Shown: positions 24,500-33,547, counted from the stretch's first letter. The stretch: 64,000 nt of DNA from Sphingobium trunci (GCF_022664535.1 NZ_JAKUJY010000007.1:1-64000), one strand, 5' to 3'. Numbers and translations: made by a program. The notes: generated from the letters alone by a model not told the origin.

Positions 24500-24520
24500 G
24501 ACGCATTAAGATGGTGCGTC
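24500..24520 (+). promoter_or_regulatory. Inverted repeat abutting a start codon
   Basis: GACGCA (24500-24505) and TGCGTC (24515-24520) flank a 9-base loop containing TTAAGATGG, the only ribosome-site-like sequence. The right arm touches the ATG at 24521, so folding of the leader could hide the translation start. Alternatively it is a DNA operator just after the transcription start. Confidence 0.4.
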
Positions 24521-24979
24521 ATGAACGACTATTTATCGCGGAGCGAGATATCGCCGGTTGAACGCAGCGCCACCCGCGCGCCGTCAGCCGTTTCCGCCGT
24601 TCAGCCGGTTTCCACCTCGGTTACGGCCAATTCCAGCGGCGGATCGGCACGAAACACAGCATCCGAAGACCAGGCGCAGGCCGAATCGGATATCGCCAGC
24701 AGTGCCGAATATGCCAGGGTCCATGCCCGCATCGCCGACATATTAGCCGACCTGCGGTCGCAGGACGGCATGACCACGGTCGAGGGCGCGGCGCAGGAAA
24801 TCCAGTCCATGCTGCCCGCGCCGCAGGTGCTGGTGCCCTTGCCCCCGGCATCGAAGGAGGCGGTGGAAAGTTCGATCCGCATCGCCCGGCGCATCGCCGA
24901 ACAGGCCGTCTATGCCCATGCCGCGCAAGCCAATGTCCGGCGCGGCACGGTCGACCAGATCGTGACCGCAAGCCTCTGA
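24521..24979 (+). CDS. Hypothetical protein of the flagellar locus
   Basis: 152 residues, not recognised. Residues ~1-65 are Ser/Ala/Thr-rich and probably disordered. Residues ~66-152 are helical (YARVHARIADILADLRSQDG, SSIRIARRIAEQAVYAHAAQ). No signal peptide and no membrane segment. It sits alone between flhB and fliD with its own candidate CtrA promoter and a leader hairpin, and its stop is ~80 bases before fliD, which has a separate FliA promoter. Codon use is like its neighbours. A flagellar accessory role, for example a chaperone or regulatory factor, is suggested only by position. Confidence 0.75.
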   Translation: MNDYLSRSEISPVERSATRAPSAVSAVQPVSTSVTANSSGGSARNTASEDQAQAESDIASSAEYARVHARIADILADLRSQDGMTTVEGAAQEIQSMLPAPQVLVPLPPASKEAVESSIRIARRIAEQAVYAHAAQANVRRGTVDQIVTASL

Positions 24980-25014
24980 CTTTCCGCTTTTTGCGTCCCC
25001 GCGAAAATCATTCC

Positions 25015-25041
25015 TAAAGGTCTTGGGTCTAGGGCCGTTCT
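25015..25041 (+). promoter_or_regulatory. Sigma-28 promoter of fliD
   Basis: TAAAGGTC-N11-GCCGTTCT, with exact FliA spacing and the same GCCGTT core as the flagellin and flgM promoters. It ends 21 bases before the fliD start. Confidence 0.8.
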
Positions 25042-25062
25042 TGCATTTGAAAGGACGGTCCC

Positions 25063-26466
25063 ATGACTTCGGTGAGCAGCAGCATCTTGACGGCGCTTGG
25101 CGCAGGATCTGGCATCGACACCAGCTCGCTCGTCACCAGCCTGGTCAGCGCGGCGAAGGAGCCGAAGCAGACCGCGATCACCACCCGCCAGACCCTGAAT
25201 ACCGCGCGCATCTCCGCGCTGGCGTCCGCCTCCAGCTCGCTCGACACCTTTGCCGACGCGCTGAACAGCCTGCTGGCGGGAACCGGCTATTCGGGCACGC
25301 CGGCGTCCAACGACACCAGCATCGTCGCGGTCAGCGCGCTCCCGGGTGGAACGCCCACCGGCCTTCCCGCGCAGATCGAGGTGCAGCAACTGGCCTCGGC
25401 ACGCACCCTGGCCTCCACCCCCGTTTCCGGCGCCACCTCCAGCACGGCGGTGGGTGAGGGGCAACTGACCCTGACGGTCGGCGGCAACAGTGCGACCATC
25501 ACCATCGATTCGACCAACAACAGCTATTCCGGCCTCGCCACGGCCATCAACAATGCGGGGCTGGGCGTGACGGCGTCGGTCATCACCGATACCCAGGGGA
25601 CGCGGCTGGTGCTGAAGGGGCCGACCGGCGAGGCGAACGACTTTTCGCTGACCAGCGTGTCAGGCACCGATCTCGCCCAATTCGCCTGGAGCGGCACCGA
25701 CAGCAGCACCATGGCCTCCATGTCCGATCCCAAGGATGCGATCATCAAGCTGGACGGCGTGGAGCAGCATTATGCCAGCAACACGATCGACAGCGCCATT
25801 TCCTATCTCCGCATCGACCTCAACAAGGCATCGCCCGGCACCACCGTCACGCTCGCGACGAGCGAGCCGACCACCTCCATGCGCGACCTGATGGTCGAGT
25901 TCGTCGATGCTTACAATACGTTGATGAAGGCGCTGAACACGGCGACGGCGACCGGCACCGACTCCTCGAATGCGGGCGTGCTGAACGGCGAATCGTCGAT
26001 CCGCGACATGAAGCGGCAATTGTCGCAGATGGTCTCGACCGCGCTGACGACGACCGGCACCTACAAGACGCTGAACGATATCGGCGTCAGCACCAATCGC
26101 GACGGCACGCTGTCCCTGGATACCACGGCTCTGGACAAGGCGATCGCGGCGGACCCCACGGCCATCACCCAGATGCTCAATCCCGCGGTCAAGACCAGCA
26201 CCAATATCGGCCTCGCCGGGCTGATGGACAGCGTTCGCGACAATATCAAGAAGGATGGCGGCCCGCTCGCCACCTCGCAGAGCAAATATAAGGCGCTGGC
26301 GAGCGATCTCACCGATCAGCTCGACAAGCTGGACACGCAGATGAGCGATTATCAGGCGCAGCTGACCAAGGTCTATTCGGCCATGGAAACCCGGCTGTCC
26401 GCCATGAAGGCGACGCAGAGCTATCTGGAACAGCAGGTGGCGCTGTGGACCAAGAGCAGCAATTGA
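25063..26466 (+). CDS. fliD: Flagellar hook-associated protein 2 (filament cap) FliD
   Basis: 467 residues. FliD N-domain at ~5-105 (ILTALGAGSGIDTSSLVTSLVSAAKEP in part: GAGSGIDTSSLVTSLV), FliD C-domain at ~215-450 (AIIKLDGVEQHYASNTIDSAI, LMVEFVDAYNTLMKALNT, LNDIGVSTNRDGTLSLDTTALDKAI in blocks). The C-terminal helix (ETRLSAMKATQSYLEQQVALW) is typical. The pentameric cap folds flagellin at the growing tip. A FliA promoter places it in the late class. fliS follows after 21 bases. Confidence 0.95.
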   Translation: MTSVSSSILTALGAGSGIDTSSLVTSLVSAAKEPKQTAITTRQTLNTARISALASASSSLDTFADALNSLLAGTGYSGTPASNDTSIVAVSALPGGTPTGLPAQIEVQQLASARTLASTPVSGATSSTAVGEGQLTLTVGGNSATITIDSTNNSYSGLATAINNAGLGVTASVITDTQGTRLVLKGPTGEANDFSLTSVSGTDLAQFAWSGTDSSTMASMSDPKDAIIKLDGVEQHYASNTIDSAISYLRIDLNKASPGTTVTLATSEPTTSMRDLMVEFVDAYNTLMKALNTATATGTDSSNAGVLNGESSIRDMKRQLSQMVSTALTTTGTYKTLNDIGVSTNRDGTLSLDTTALDKAIAADPTAITQMLNPAVKTSTNIGLAGLMDSVRDNIKKDGGPLATSQSKYKALASDLTDQLDKLDTQMSDYQAQLTKVYSAMETRLSAMKATQSYLEQQVALWTKSSN

Positions 26467-26487
26467 TAAAAAAGGGTCAGGAAGAAC

Positions 26488-26886
26488 ATGTTCTATAATC
26501 ACAGCGGCTTTGGTGGTGGTGCGGCGGCCCGGCGTTATGCAGCCGTGCATTCGGGCAGCCGGATCGAGGGCGCCACGCCTCATGCGCTGGTCAAGGTGCT
26601 GTTCGACGAACTGCTGCTCGCGCTGGATGCCGCCGCGCTGGCCGAACGGAACGGAGACCGCATCAAGGTTTCGGACAAGCAGGCCCGCGCCATGTCGATC
26701 CTGTTCGCGCTCGAATCGAGCCTGGATTTCGACAAGGGCGGCGACATCGCCACCGGCCTCGCGCAAATCTATCGCGAAGCCCGCCGCCTGCTGCTGGCCG
26801 GCGCCAAGGGACGCACGGCCGAGCCGGTCGAACAGGCCCGTGCCATGATCGGCGAGATAGCAGAAGCGTGGAATCAGATCGGGTAA
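26488..26886 (+). CDS. fliS: Flagellin export chaperone FliS
   Basis: 132 residues, four-helix-bundle chaperone. It begins FYNHSGFGGGAAARRYAAVHSG and continues with the family core ATPHALVKVLFDELLLALDAA, AMSILFALESSLDFDKGGDIATGLAQIY (recognised as LFALESSLDFDKGGDIA). It binds the flagellin C-terminus in the cytosol before export. It is co-transcribed with fliD, and no fliT is found next to it. Confidence 0.92.
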   Translation: MFYNHSGFGGGAAARRYAAVHSGSRIEGATPHALVKVLFDELLLALDAAALAERNGDRIKVSDKQARAMSILFALESSLDFDKGGDIATGLAQIYREARRLLLAGAKGRTAEPVEQARAMIGEIAEAWNQIG

Positions 26887-26917
26887 ACGGCCCCGATACC
26901 GTCCCTGCCGCATGGGG

Positions 26918-26946
26918 TTGCGCCTTTGGGGGCGCCCTTGTATAGG
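26918..26946 (+). promoter_or_regulatory. Candidate housekeeping promoter of argD
   Basis: TTGCGC-N17-TATAGG. If used, the start site is near 26953 and the hairpin plus T tract at 26961-26986 lies inside the argD leader. Confidence 0.4.
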
Positions 26947-26960
26947 CAGCGCTCGCAAAG

Positions 26961-26986
26961 GGCGGCCCGGCGGGGGCCGCCTTTTT
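26961..26986 (+). terminator. Rho-independent terminator between fliS and argD
   Basis: GGCGGCCC (26961-26968) and GGGCCGCC (26974-26981), a 5-base loop and five Ts. It ends the fliD-fliS transcript, and may also attenuate argD if the promoter at 26918 is real. Confidence 0.85.
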
Positions 26987-27030
26987 GCGTTTCGGAAAAC
27001 TGCTTACATCAGCCCAGAAAGGGAAGGTCC

Positions 27031-28227
27031 ATGTCGATTACGCCGCTCATGCCCGTTTACCCCCGGTGCGATGTACGCCCGGTCCGAGGCGAGGGCTGCT
27101 ATCTGATCGGGGAGCGCGGCGAACGCTATCTGGATTTTGCCAGCGGCATCGCGGTCAACCTGCTGGGCCACGGCCATCCGAAACTGGTCAAGACCATCGC
27201 CGATCAGGCGGCGACGCTGATGCACACGTCGAACCTCTACGGCATGCCGCTGGGCGAGAAACTGGCGCAGCGGCTGGTCGACACGACCTTTGCCGACACG
27301 GTGTTCTTCACCAATTCGGGTGCAGAGGCGGTCGAGTGTGCGATCAAGACCGCGCGCCGTTACCATTATGCCAATGGGGAAGCGCACCGTCACAAGATCG
27401 TGACCTTCGACAACGCCTTCCACGGGCGGACGCTCGGCACGATCTCCGCGACCAGCCAACCCAAGATGCGCGACGGGTTCGAGCCGCTGCTGCCCGGCTT
27501 CGACGTGGTGCCGTTCAACGACCTTGCGGCAGCCACCGCCGCAGTCGATGAGGACACCGCGGCGATCATGCTGGAACCGGTGCAGGGCGAGGGCGGCGTC
27601 ACGCCCGCGACGCAGGAATTCCTCGCGGGCCTGCGCAAGCTGTGCGACGAAAAGGGCCTGCTGCTGATCCTGGACGAAGTGCAGTGCGGCTATGCCCGCA
27701 CCGGCACCTTCTTCGCGCATGAGCAATATGGCCTGACGCCCGACATCATGGCGGTGGCCAAGGGCATCGGCGCGGGCTTCCCGCTGGGCGCCTGCCTCGC
27801 GACCGAGGAAGCGGCCAAGGGCATGGTGTTCGGCACCCATGGATCGACCTATGGCGGCAATCCGCTGGCCATGGCGGTCGGCCTGACCGTGCTGGAAGAG
27901 GTGCTGGGCGAGGGCTTCCTGGATCATGTGAAGGCGATGGGCGCGCGCCTGCGTTCGGCGCTGGAGCAGCTCATCCCCAATCATGACGGCATGTTCGCGG
28001 ATGTGCGGGGCATGGGCCTGATGCTGGGGGTCAAGATGACCGACAGCTACGATGCGCGCAATTTCGTGGCGCATCTGCGCGACAATCATGGCCTGCTGGC
28101 AGTGTCGGCGGGGCAGAATGTCGTGCGTATCCTGCCGCCCCTCGTCATCGAGGAAAGCCATATCTCCGAATGCATCGAGAAGATCTCTGCCGGTGCGCGG
28201 AGCTTTGCGGACGCGAACGCGGCCTGA
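27031..28227 (+). CDS. argD: Acetylornithine aminotransferase
   Basis: 398 residues from ATG 27031 with GGGAAGG upstream; in-frame sequence before it overlaps the terminator and is not coding. PLP-dependent class III aminotransferase: [40 protein letters not shown] (in part), [20 protein letters not shown], and the Schiff-base lysine in [17 protein letters not shown]. It converts N-acetylglutamate semialdehyde to acetylornithine in arginine synthesis, and in many bacteria also serves lysine synthesis. argF follows 58 bases later, so the two probably form an operon. Confidence 0.95.
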   Translation: MSITPLMPVYPRCDVRPVRGEGCYLIGERGERYLDFASGIAVNLLGHGHPKLVKTIADQAATLMHTSNLYGMPLGEKLAQRLVDTTFADTVFFTNSGAEAVECAIKTARRYHYANGEAHRHKIVTFDNAFHGRTLGTISATSQPKMRDGFEPLLPGFDVVPFNDLAAATAAVDEDTAAIMLEPVQGEGGVTPATQEFLAGLRKLCDEKGLLLILDEVQCGYARTGTFFAHEQYGLTPDIMAVAKGIGAGFPLGACLATEEAAKGMVFGTHGSTYGGNPLAMAVGLTVLEEVLGEGFLDHVKAMGARLRSALEQLIPNHDGMFADVRGMGLMLGVKMTDSYDARNFVAHLRDNHGLLAVSAGQNVVRILPPLVIEESHISECIEKISAGARSFADANAA

Positions 28228-28285
28228 CGCCAATCATCCCCCTCCGTTCGACGCGATCGGACGGAGGACGGGATTGGGGGTTATC

Positions 28286-29215
28286 ATGAGCAGACATTTC
28301 CTGAACCTGAGTGATGCCGGCGGCGATGCCATCGCCGCCATGATTTCCGACGCCATCGACCGGAAGGCCGCGCGCAAGGACTGGCCCAAGGGTCGGGCCG
28401 ATGCCGATGCGCCGCTCGCCGGGCACACGCTGGCGATGATCTTCGAGAAGAATTCGACCCGCACCCGCGTGTCCTTCGACATGGCGATCCGCCAGCTGGG
28501 CGGCACGTCGCTGATCCTGGACGGCGCGACCAGCCAGCTCGGCCGGGGCGAGACGATCGCCGACACCGCGCGCGTGTTGAGCCGTATGTGCGACGCCATC
28601 ATGATCCGCACCGACGATCATGCGAAGATCGAGGAAATGGCGCATCATGCCAGCGTTCCGGTCATCAATGGCCTCACCGACCTGTCGCATCCCTGCCAGA
28701 TCGTCGCGGACCTGCTGACCGTGGTGGAACATGGGGTGGCGCTGCCCGGCAGCCAGTGGGCCTGGCTGGGCGACGGCAACAACGTCCTCCATTCGATCGT
28801 CGAGGCGGCGGGTCTGATGAAGTTCGACGTGCGCATCGCCGTGCCGGAGGGCTATGATCCCGATCCGTCCTTCGAGGCGGAAGCCGGTGCGCGTGGCGCC
28901 CGGATCGTCCATAGCCGGGATCCGCAGGCGGCGGTGGCGGGCGCCGATATCGTCGTCACCGACACCTGGATCTCCATGGGCCAGGCCCATGCCGAGGAAA
29001 AATTGAAGGCGATGATGCCCTACCAGGTGACGCCCGAATTGATGGCGCTGGCCAAGCCGACCGCCAAATTCCTCCACTGCCTGCCCGCGCATCGCGGCGA
29101 GGAAGTGGTGGAAGCGGTGATCGACGGGCCGCAATCGGTGATCTGGGACGAGGCGGAAAACCGCATTCACGCCCAGAAGTCGGTGCTGCTCTGGGCGCTG
29201 GGCCGCCTCGGTTGA
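28286..29215 (+). CDS. argF: Ornithine carbamoyltransferase
   Basis: 309 residues starting [10 protein letters not shown]. The carbamoyl-phosphate motif is [13 protein letters not shown] (STRTR), the ornithine side shows [12 protein letters not shown], and the C-terminal [11 protein letters not shown] is diagnostic. It makes citrulline from ornithine in the cytosol. It lies directly after argD and before hslO. The reading frame extends upstream into argD but the coding start is set by the family N-terminus. Confidence 0.96.
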   Translation: MSRHFLNLSDAGGDAIAAMISDAIDRKAARKDWPKGRADADAPLAGHTLAMIFEKNSTRTRVSFDMAIRQLGGTSLILDGATSQLGRGETIADTARVLSRMCDAIMIRTDDHAKIEEMAHHASVPVINGLTDLSHPCQIVADLLTVVEHGVALPGSQWAWLGDGNNVLHSIVEAAGLMKFDVRIAVPEGYDPDPSFEAEAGARGARIVHSRDPQAAVAGADIVVTDTWISMGQAHAEEKLKAMMPYQVTPELMALAKPTAKFLHCLPAHRGEEVVEAVIDGPQSVIWDEAENRIHAQKSVLLWALGRLG

Positions 29216-29284
29216 GTTTGGCAGGCGCCTTCCTATCTAGCATCCTTTGACTGGCCCGCAAATGCGGGCCGCACGGAGCCTGAT

Positions 29285-30193
29285 TTGACCACGACTGCCT
29301 CTCTCGACCAGGCCCTTGGCTTCACCATCCCCTCGCGCCATGCACGCGGGCGGATCGTGCGGCTGGGTCCGGTCCTCGACGATGTGCTGGCCGCCCATGC
29401 CTATCCGCCGCAGATCGAGCGGCTGCTGGCTTCCGCGCTGGTGCTCGCGGCGCTGCTCGGTACGACGCTCAAGGATGCGGGCGGCCAGCTCACCCTTCAG
29501 GCGCAGACCGAAAATGGCGTCGTCAGCCTGCTGGTCGCCGACTACAAGGGCGGCGAGGTGCGCGGCTATGCCAAGTTCGACGCCGACCGGCTGGCCGAAC
29601 TCGGTCCCGATCCGACGCTGTTCGGCCTGTTCGGCAAGGGTTATCTCGCCATCACTTTCGACCAGGCGGTGAGCGGCGAGCGCTATCAGGGCATCGTGCC
29701 GCTGGACGGCGAGTCGCTGGCGGACGCGGCGGAACATTATTTCTTCCAGTCCGAACAGATCCCCAGCATCATGCAGATCGCGACCCGCCACGACGCGGGC
29801 GAAGGCTGTTTCGCCGCCGGCCTGCTGCTCCAGCATCTGCCCGAAGGCGAAGTCGGACGCGAACGGCTCCACGTCCGCCACGACCATCCCGAATGGGAAC
29901 ATGTGCAGGCACTGGCCCATACGCTGAAGGATACAGAACTGACCGATGGTACCTTGCCGCTGGCCGATATCGTCTGGCGGCTGTTCCATGAAGAGGATGA
30001 GGTGCGCGTTACGGAGCCGACAGCGCTTTCCAAGGGGTGCCGCTGCGACCTTGGCCACATCCGCAGCGTGATCGGCCGTTTTCCGGCGGAGGAGCGCGCG
30101 GAAATGGCCGACGATCAGGGCATTATCGGGGTCGATTGTGCCTTCTGTTCGCGCATGTTCCCGGTGGCGCTCGACAGTTTCGGACAGGGCTGA
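29285..30193 (+). CDS. hslO: Redox-regulated chaperone Hsp33
   Basis: 302 residues from a TTG start. The C-terminal zinc motif is intact: CRC (in KGCRCDLGH) and CAFC (in VDCAFCSRMF), about 30 residues apart, as in the CxC-X27-32-CxxC of Hsp33. The N-terminal domain shows PPQIERLLASALVLAALLG and GVVSLLVADYKGGEVRGYAKFD (in part). Oxidation of the four Cys releases zinc and activates holdase activity. It lies 69 bases after argF, an arrangement common in alphaproteobacteria. Confidence 0.95.
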   Translation: MTTTASLDQALGFTIPSRHARGRIVRLGPVLDDVLAAHAYPPQIERLLASALVLAALLGTTLKDAGGQLTLQAQTENGVVSLLVADYKGGEVRGYAKFDADRLAELGPDPTLFGLFGKGYLAITFDQAVSGERYQGIVPLDGESLADAAEHYFFQSEQIPSIMQIATRHDAGEGCFAAGLLLQHLPEGEVGRERLHVRHDHPEWEHVQALAHTLKDTELTDGTLPLADIVWRLFHEEDEVRVTEPTALSKGCRCDLGHIRSVIGRFPAEERAEMADDQGIIGVDCAFCSRMFPVALDSFGQG

Positions 30194-30309
30194 TCGTCCC
30201 ATTTTCGCCAGCCGCGCTCCGGCCCGGATTCGTTTCGCTATCAAATTGCCGCAATTCGCAGGCATGACGATCGGCGGAGTCGCATTCCGGCGCGGCTGGC
30301 GCGCAACTG

Positions 30310-30720
30310 ATGAGGATTTCGGGAATGGGCTTGCGCACGTTGATATCAGCGTTTGCGATCATGGCGGCGGGCTGGCCCGCTCAGGCGGCTCCGCCCTCGC
30401 CACGGCTCGCCAAGGGGCTGGAGCCGGGCGAATGGGAATTGCGCGAACGCGGCGGGGATGGCGATGTCCGGCGCCTCTGCATGTCCGATTTCCGCCAGTT
30501 CCTGCAGATTCGACATGCCCGCGCGAGTTGCAGGACCTTCATAGTCAGTGAGACGCCGACCCGGCACGTCGTGACCTACGAATGCGGCGCTGCGGGTAAT
30601 GGACGCACCGATCTGCGCGTGGAAACCGCGCGGCTTGTCCAGATCCGGTCGCAGGGCATTGCCGAGGGCGCACCCTTCGAATTCGCGATGGAGGGGCGCT
30701 GGATCGGCGCCTGCCACTAG
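30310..30720 (+). CDS. Hypothetical secreted protein (DUF3617-like)
   Basis: 136 residues. A signal peptide ends near residue 26 (MAAGWPAQAA). The mature protein begins with GLEPGEWELRERGGDG, recalling the GxWE opening of small periplasmic DUF3617-type proteins, and has Cys at CMSDF, SCRTF, YECG and the penultimate position (GACH), suggesting two disulfides. No enzymatic motif. It lies between hslO and queC on the same strand without an obvious link to either. Confidence 0.7.
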   Translation: MRISGMGLRTLISAFAIMAAGWPAQAAPPSPRLAKGLEPGEWELRERGGDGDVRRLCMSDFRQFLQIRHARASCRTFIVSETPTRHVVTYECGAAGNGRTDLRVETARLVQIRSQGIAEGAPFEFAMEGRWIGACH

Positions 30721-30757
30721 ACTTGCGCTGATGCGCCGGGAGGGGTAGCGCGGACCC

Positions 30758-31450
30758 ATGGTTGCCCATGAAGGAAAATTTGCCGTCGTTCTGCTGTCGG
30801 GCGGACTCGACTCCATGGTCGCGGGCGGGATCGCGCGCGAAGCCGGTTATCGGGTGCTGGCCCTCACCATTGATTATAATCAGCGGCATCGCCTGGAATT
30901 GCAGGCTGCCGCCCGGGTCGCGTCGGCGCTCAATGCCCTTTCCCATATCGTCCTGCCGCTCGATCTCAGCGCCTTTGGCGGATCGGCCCTCACGGCGGAC
31001 ATCGCCGTACCCAAGGGCGGCGTGGAGGCGGGCATTCCGATCACCTATGTGCCTGCGCGCAACACCATCTTCCTGTCGCTGACCTTGGGCATGGCGGAGG
31101 TTGCGGGTGCAAACGACATCTATATCGGCGTCAACGCGCTCGATTATTCGGGCTATCCCGACTGCCGCCCCGAATTTATCGAGGCCTTCCAGAATATGGC
31201 GGCGCTGGCCACCAAGGCGGGCGTCGAGGGCGATCCCGTTCGCATCAACGCGCCGCTCCAGCATATGAGCAAGGCCGATATCGTGCGGGAGGCGCATCGG
31301 CTGGGGCTGGACGCCGGGATGAGCTGGTCCTGCTATGACCCGACCCCGGACGGGAAGCATTGCGGCCTGTGCGATAGCTGCCGCCTGCGTTCCAAGGGGT
31401 TCGAGGAGGCAGGTCTGCCCGATCCCACCATCTATGCGGTAAAGCCCTGA
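30758..31450 (+). CDS. queC: 7-cyano-7-deazaguanine synthase
   Basis: 230 residues. P-loop [13 protein letters not shown] for ATP, and the C-terminal zinc site [20 protein letters not shown] (four Cys). QueC turns 7-carboxy-7-deazaguanine into preQ0 with ammonia and ATP. The neighbouring queE (4 bases downstream) makes its substrate, so the two form a queuosine-precursor operon. queD and queF are not in the window. Confidence 0.96.
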   Translation: MVAHEGKFAVVLLSGGLDSMVAGGIAREAGYRVLALTIDYNQRHRLELQAAARVASALNALSHIVLPLDLSAFGGSALTADIAVPKGGVEAGIPITYVPARNTIFLSLTLGMAEVAGANDIYIGVNALDYSGYPDCRPEFIEAFQNMAALATKAGVEGDPVRINAPLQHMSKADIVREAHRLGLDAGMSWSCYDPTPDGKHCGLCDSCRLRSKGFEEAGLPDPTIYAVKP

Positions 31451-31454
31451 CGCC

Positions 31455-32102
31455 ATGGGCTATGCCGTCAAGGAGATGTTCCTCACCCTTCAGGGGGAGG
31501 GCGTCCATGCCGGGCGCCGGGCGGTGTTCCTGCGCTTTGCCGGGTGCAACCTGTGGACCGGGCGGGAACAGGACCGGGCGAGTGCCATCTGCCGCTTTTG
31601 CGACACGGATTTCGTCGGCACGGATGGCGAGGGCGGCGGCAGGTTCGCCGATGCCGAGGCTCTGGCTGACGCGGCGCTGGCCTTCTGGGGCGAGGGTGAA
31701 GAAGGGCGCTATATCGTCCTGACCGGAGGCGAACCGATGCTCCAGATCGATGATGCGCTGGTCGATGCGCTGCACGCGCGTGGCTTTTCCATCGCGATCG
31801 AAAGCAACGGCACCCTGCCCGCGCATCCGGGGCTGGACTGGGTCTGTATCAGTCCCAAGGCGGGAAGTGAGGTCGTCCAGTGCAGCGGCAACGAGCTGAA
31901 GCTGGTCTGGCCGCAGCCGGGGCAGGGCCATAGCCTCGCCGATGTGGAGGCTATGGAGGGCTGGGCCTTCGACCATTGGCTGGTTCAGCCGCTCGATGAT
32001 CCCAGAGCCAGGGAAAATGCGCAGGCGGCGGTCGATCTGGTGATGGCGCGCCCGCGCTGGCGGCTCACGCTCCAGTCGCACAAATATCTGGGATTGCGTT
32101 AG
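31455..32102 (+). CDS. queE: 7-carboxy-7-deazaguanine synthase (radical SAM)
   Basis: 215 residues. The cluster-binding cysteines are spaced C-X14-C-X2-C (CNLWTGREQDRASAICRFC), the long-loop QueE variant, instead of the usual CX3CX2C. Other landmarks: FLTLQGEGVHAGRRAVFLRFAG in part, VLTGGEPMLQ for SAM, and the ending LQSHKYLGLR. It converts 6-carboxytetrahydropterin to CDG. Partner of queC. Confidence 0.95.
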   Translation: MGYAVKEMFLTLQGEGVHAGRRAVFLRFAGCNLWTGREQDRASAICRFCDTDFVGTDGEGGGRFADAEALADAALAFWGEGEEGRYIVLTGGEPMLQIDDALVDALHARGFSIAIESNGTLPAHPGLDWVCISPKAGSEVVQCSGNELKLVWPQPGQGHSLADVEAMEGWAFDHWLVQPLDDPRARENAQAAVDLVMARPRWRLTLQSHKYLGLR

Positions 32103-32118
32103 GCGCGGCTTGCCTGAC

Positions 32119-32496
32119 TCAGTTGAGGCCGGTCAGGCTTTCGCTGCCGAACATCCGTTCGACCTCCAGCACCAGATCGCGCAGGTGGAAGGGCTTGGAC
32201 AGGACCTTGGCCTGCGGCACGGCCTTGCCCGCCTTCAGCGTCACGGCGGCAAAGCCCGTGATGAACATGATCCGCATTTCGGGCGCGACGGCGGCGGCAT
32301 GTTGGGCCAGTTCGATGCCGTCCATTTCCGGCATGACGATATCGGTTAGCAGCAGGTCGAACCGGTCGCTGTTGATATGGGGCACGGCCTCCGCCCCTGT
32401 CGACACCGCCACGACCTCATAGCCGGACCGCTCCAGGGCGCGGGCCAGATAGGTGCGCATGCTTTCATCGTCTTCGGCCAATAATATTCGAACCAT
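32119..32496 (-). CDS. cpdR: CpdR-type single-domain response regulator
   Basis: 125 residues, a lone receiver: ILLAEDDESMRTYLARALER, phospho-Asp in LLLTDIVMPEMDG (~residue 51), Thr in MFITGFAA and Lys in VLSKPFHLRDLVLEVERM. The whole length aligns by eye with Caulobacter CpdR. Unphosphorylated CpdR delivers proteins to ClpXP, which in turn lowers CtrA. CtrA-like boxes occur in the flagellar locus of this window. It lies convergent to queE. Confidence 0.85.
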   Translation of the reverse strand: MVRILLAEDDESMRTYLARALERSGYEVVAVSTGAEAVPHINSDRFDLLLTDIVMPEMDGIELAQHAAAVAPEMRIMFITGFAAVTLKAGKAVPQAKVLSKPFHLRDLVLEVERMFGSESLTGLN

Positions 32497-32647
32497 CGCC
32501 CCGTTTGTCTCGCCCCAGGCCCTTTACGGCCGACACACCAGATCGCCCCCTTCGCGGATGGCGTGAAGCGCCTATATATGCGACAAGGTGTAAATATTAT
32601 CCAGCCGAGTAACCATTTTTGGACGGTGGCGTGTGAAAGGAGTCCCA

Positions 32648-33541
32648 TTGGCACATTCCGCGCCGCCGGTTCCCACCGAATCCACCCCCGCCTATGATCT
32701 TTACGAGCCGGAGATGCCGTCCGGCCCGGTCATCATTTCCGTCCCCCATGCGGGCCGCGACTATGATTCGCCCCTGCTCGCCCAGGCGCGGGTAAGCCGG
32801 GAGATATTGCAGCGGCTTGAGGACCGTTGGGCCGATCTGATCGCCTATCCCCTGGTCGATCGGGGCTGGCCGGTGCTGGTGGCGCGGGCGCCCAGGGCGA
32901 TGATCGACCTCAACCGGCATGAGCGGGAGGTCGATCCGGGCATGGTCACCGGCATCCCGCGCGACTGGCCCCTGCAGAGCAGCGCCAAGCTGAGGGGCGG
33001 CCTGGGCCTTGTTCCGCGCCGCCTGCCGGGCGCGCATGAGCTGTGGCAGCGGCCGATCGCATGGACGGAAGTCGAGCGCCGGATCGCGCAGATCCACCGG
33101 CCTTATCATGCGACGCTGGCGCGGCTGATGCGGACGGCGCGGGAAACCCATGGCCATGCGATCCTGATCGACCTCCATTCCATGCCGCCCCTGCCGCCGC
33201 CCGCCGCGGGACAGAAGGCGCCGGACCTGGTGCTGGGCGATCGCTTCGGCCGCAGCGCGTCGGCGCGATTGATGACGCTGGCGGCGGATGTCGCGGCCGG
33301 CCATGGACTGATCGCGGCGCAGAACCATCCCTATGCGGGCGATCATATGATCGAACGGCATGGGCGTCCGGCGCAGGGTCTTTATGCGATCCAGCTCGAA
33401 TGCGACCGACGCCTGTATCTGGACGAGACGCTGGACCGGCCGGGGCCGGGGCTGGCGGATTTGAGCCGGGTCGTTGCCGCCATGGTGGAGGCGCTGGCCC
33501 AGGAATTGCCCCGGAGCGGCTATGCGATGGCGGCGGAGTGA
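32648..33541 (+). CDS. N-formylglutamate amidohydrolase family protein
   Basis: 297 residues from the TTG at 32648, chosen because AAAGGAG (32636-32642) lies 5 bases before it; a GTG at 32633 would overlap that site. The fold-defining pieces are VIISVPHAGRDYDSPLL, ARAPRAMIDLNRHEREVDPGM, ILIDLHSMPPLP (metal/active-site region), LVLGDRFGRSAS and IQLECDRRLYLDE. Family members hydrolyse N-formylglutamate in histidine breakdown, but no hut genes are adjacent and the substrate may differ. Divergent from cpdR. Confidence 0.85.
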   Translation: MAHSAPPVPTESTPAYDLYEPEMPSGPVIISVPHAGRDYDSPLLAQARVSREILQRLEDRWADLIAYPLVDRGWPVLVARAPRAMIDLNRHEREVDPGMVTGIPRDWPLQSSAKLRGGLGLVPRRLPGAHELWQRPIAWTEVERRIAQIHRPYHATLARLMRTARETHGHAILIDLHSMPPLPPPAAGQKAPDLVLGDRFGRSASARLMTLAADVAAGHGLIAAQNHPYAGDHMIERHGRPAQGLYAIQLECDRRLYLDETLDRPGPGLADLSRVVAAMVEALAQELPRSGYAMAAE

Positions 33542-33547
33542 AGGCCG

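Noticed and set aside
32633..32647. GTG start for the N-formylglutamate amidohydrolase
   Set aside because: It would precede its own AAAGGAG site; the TTG at 32648 has correct spacing to that site.
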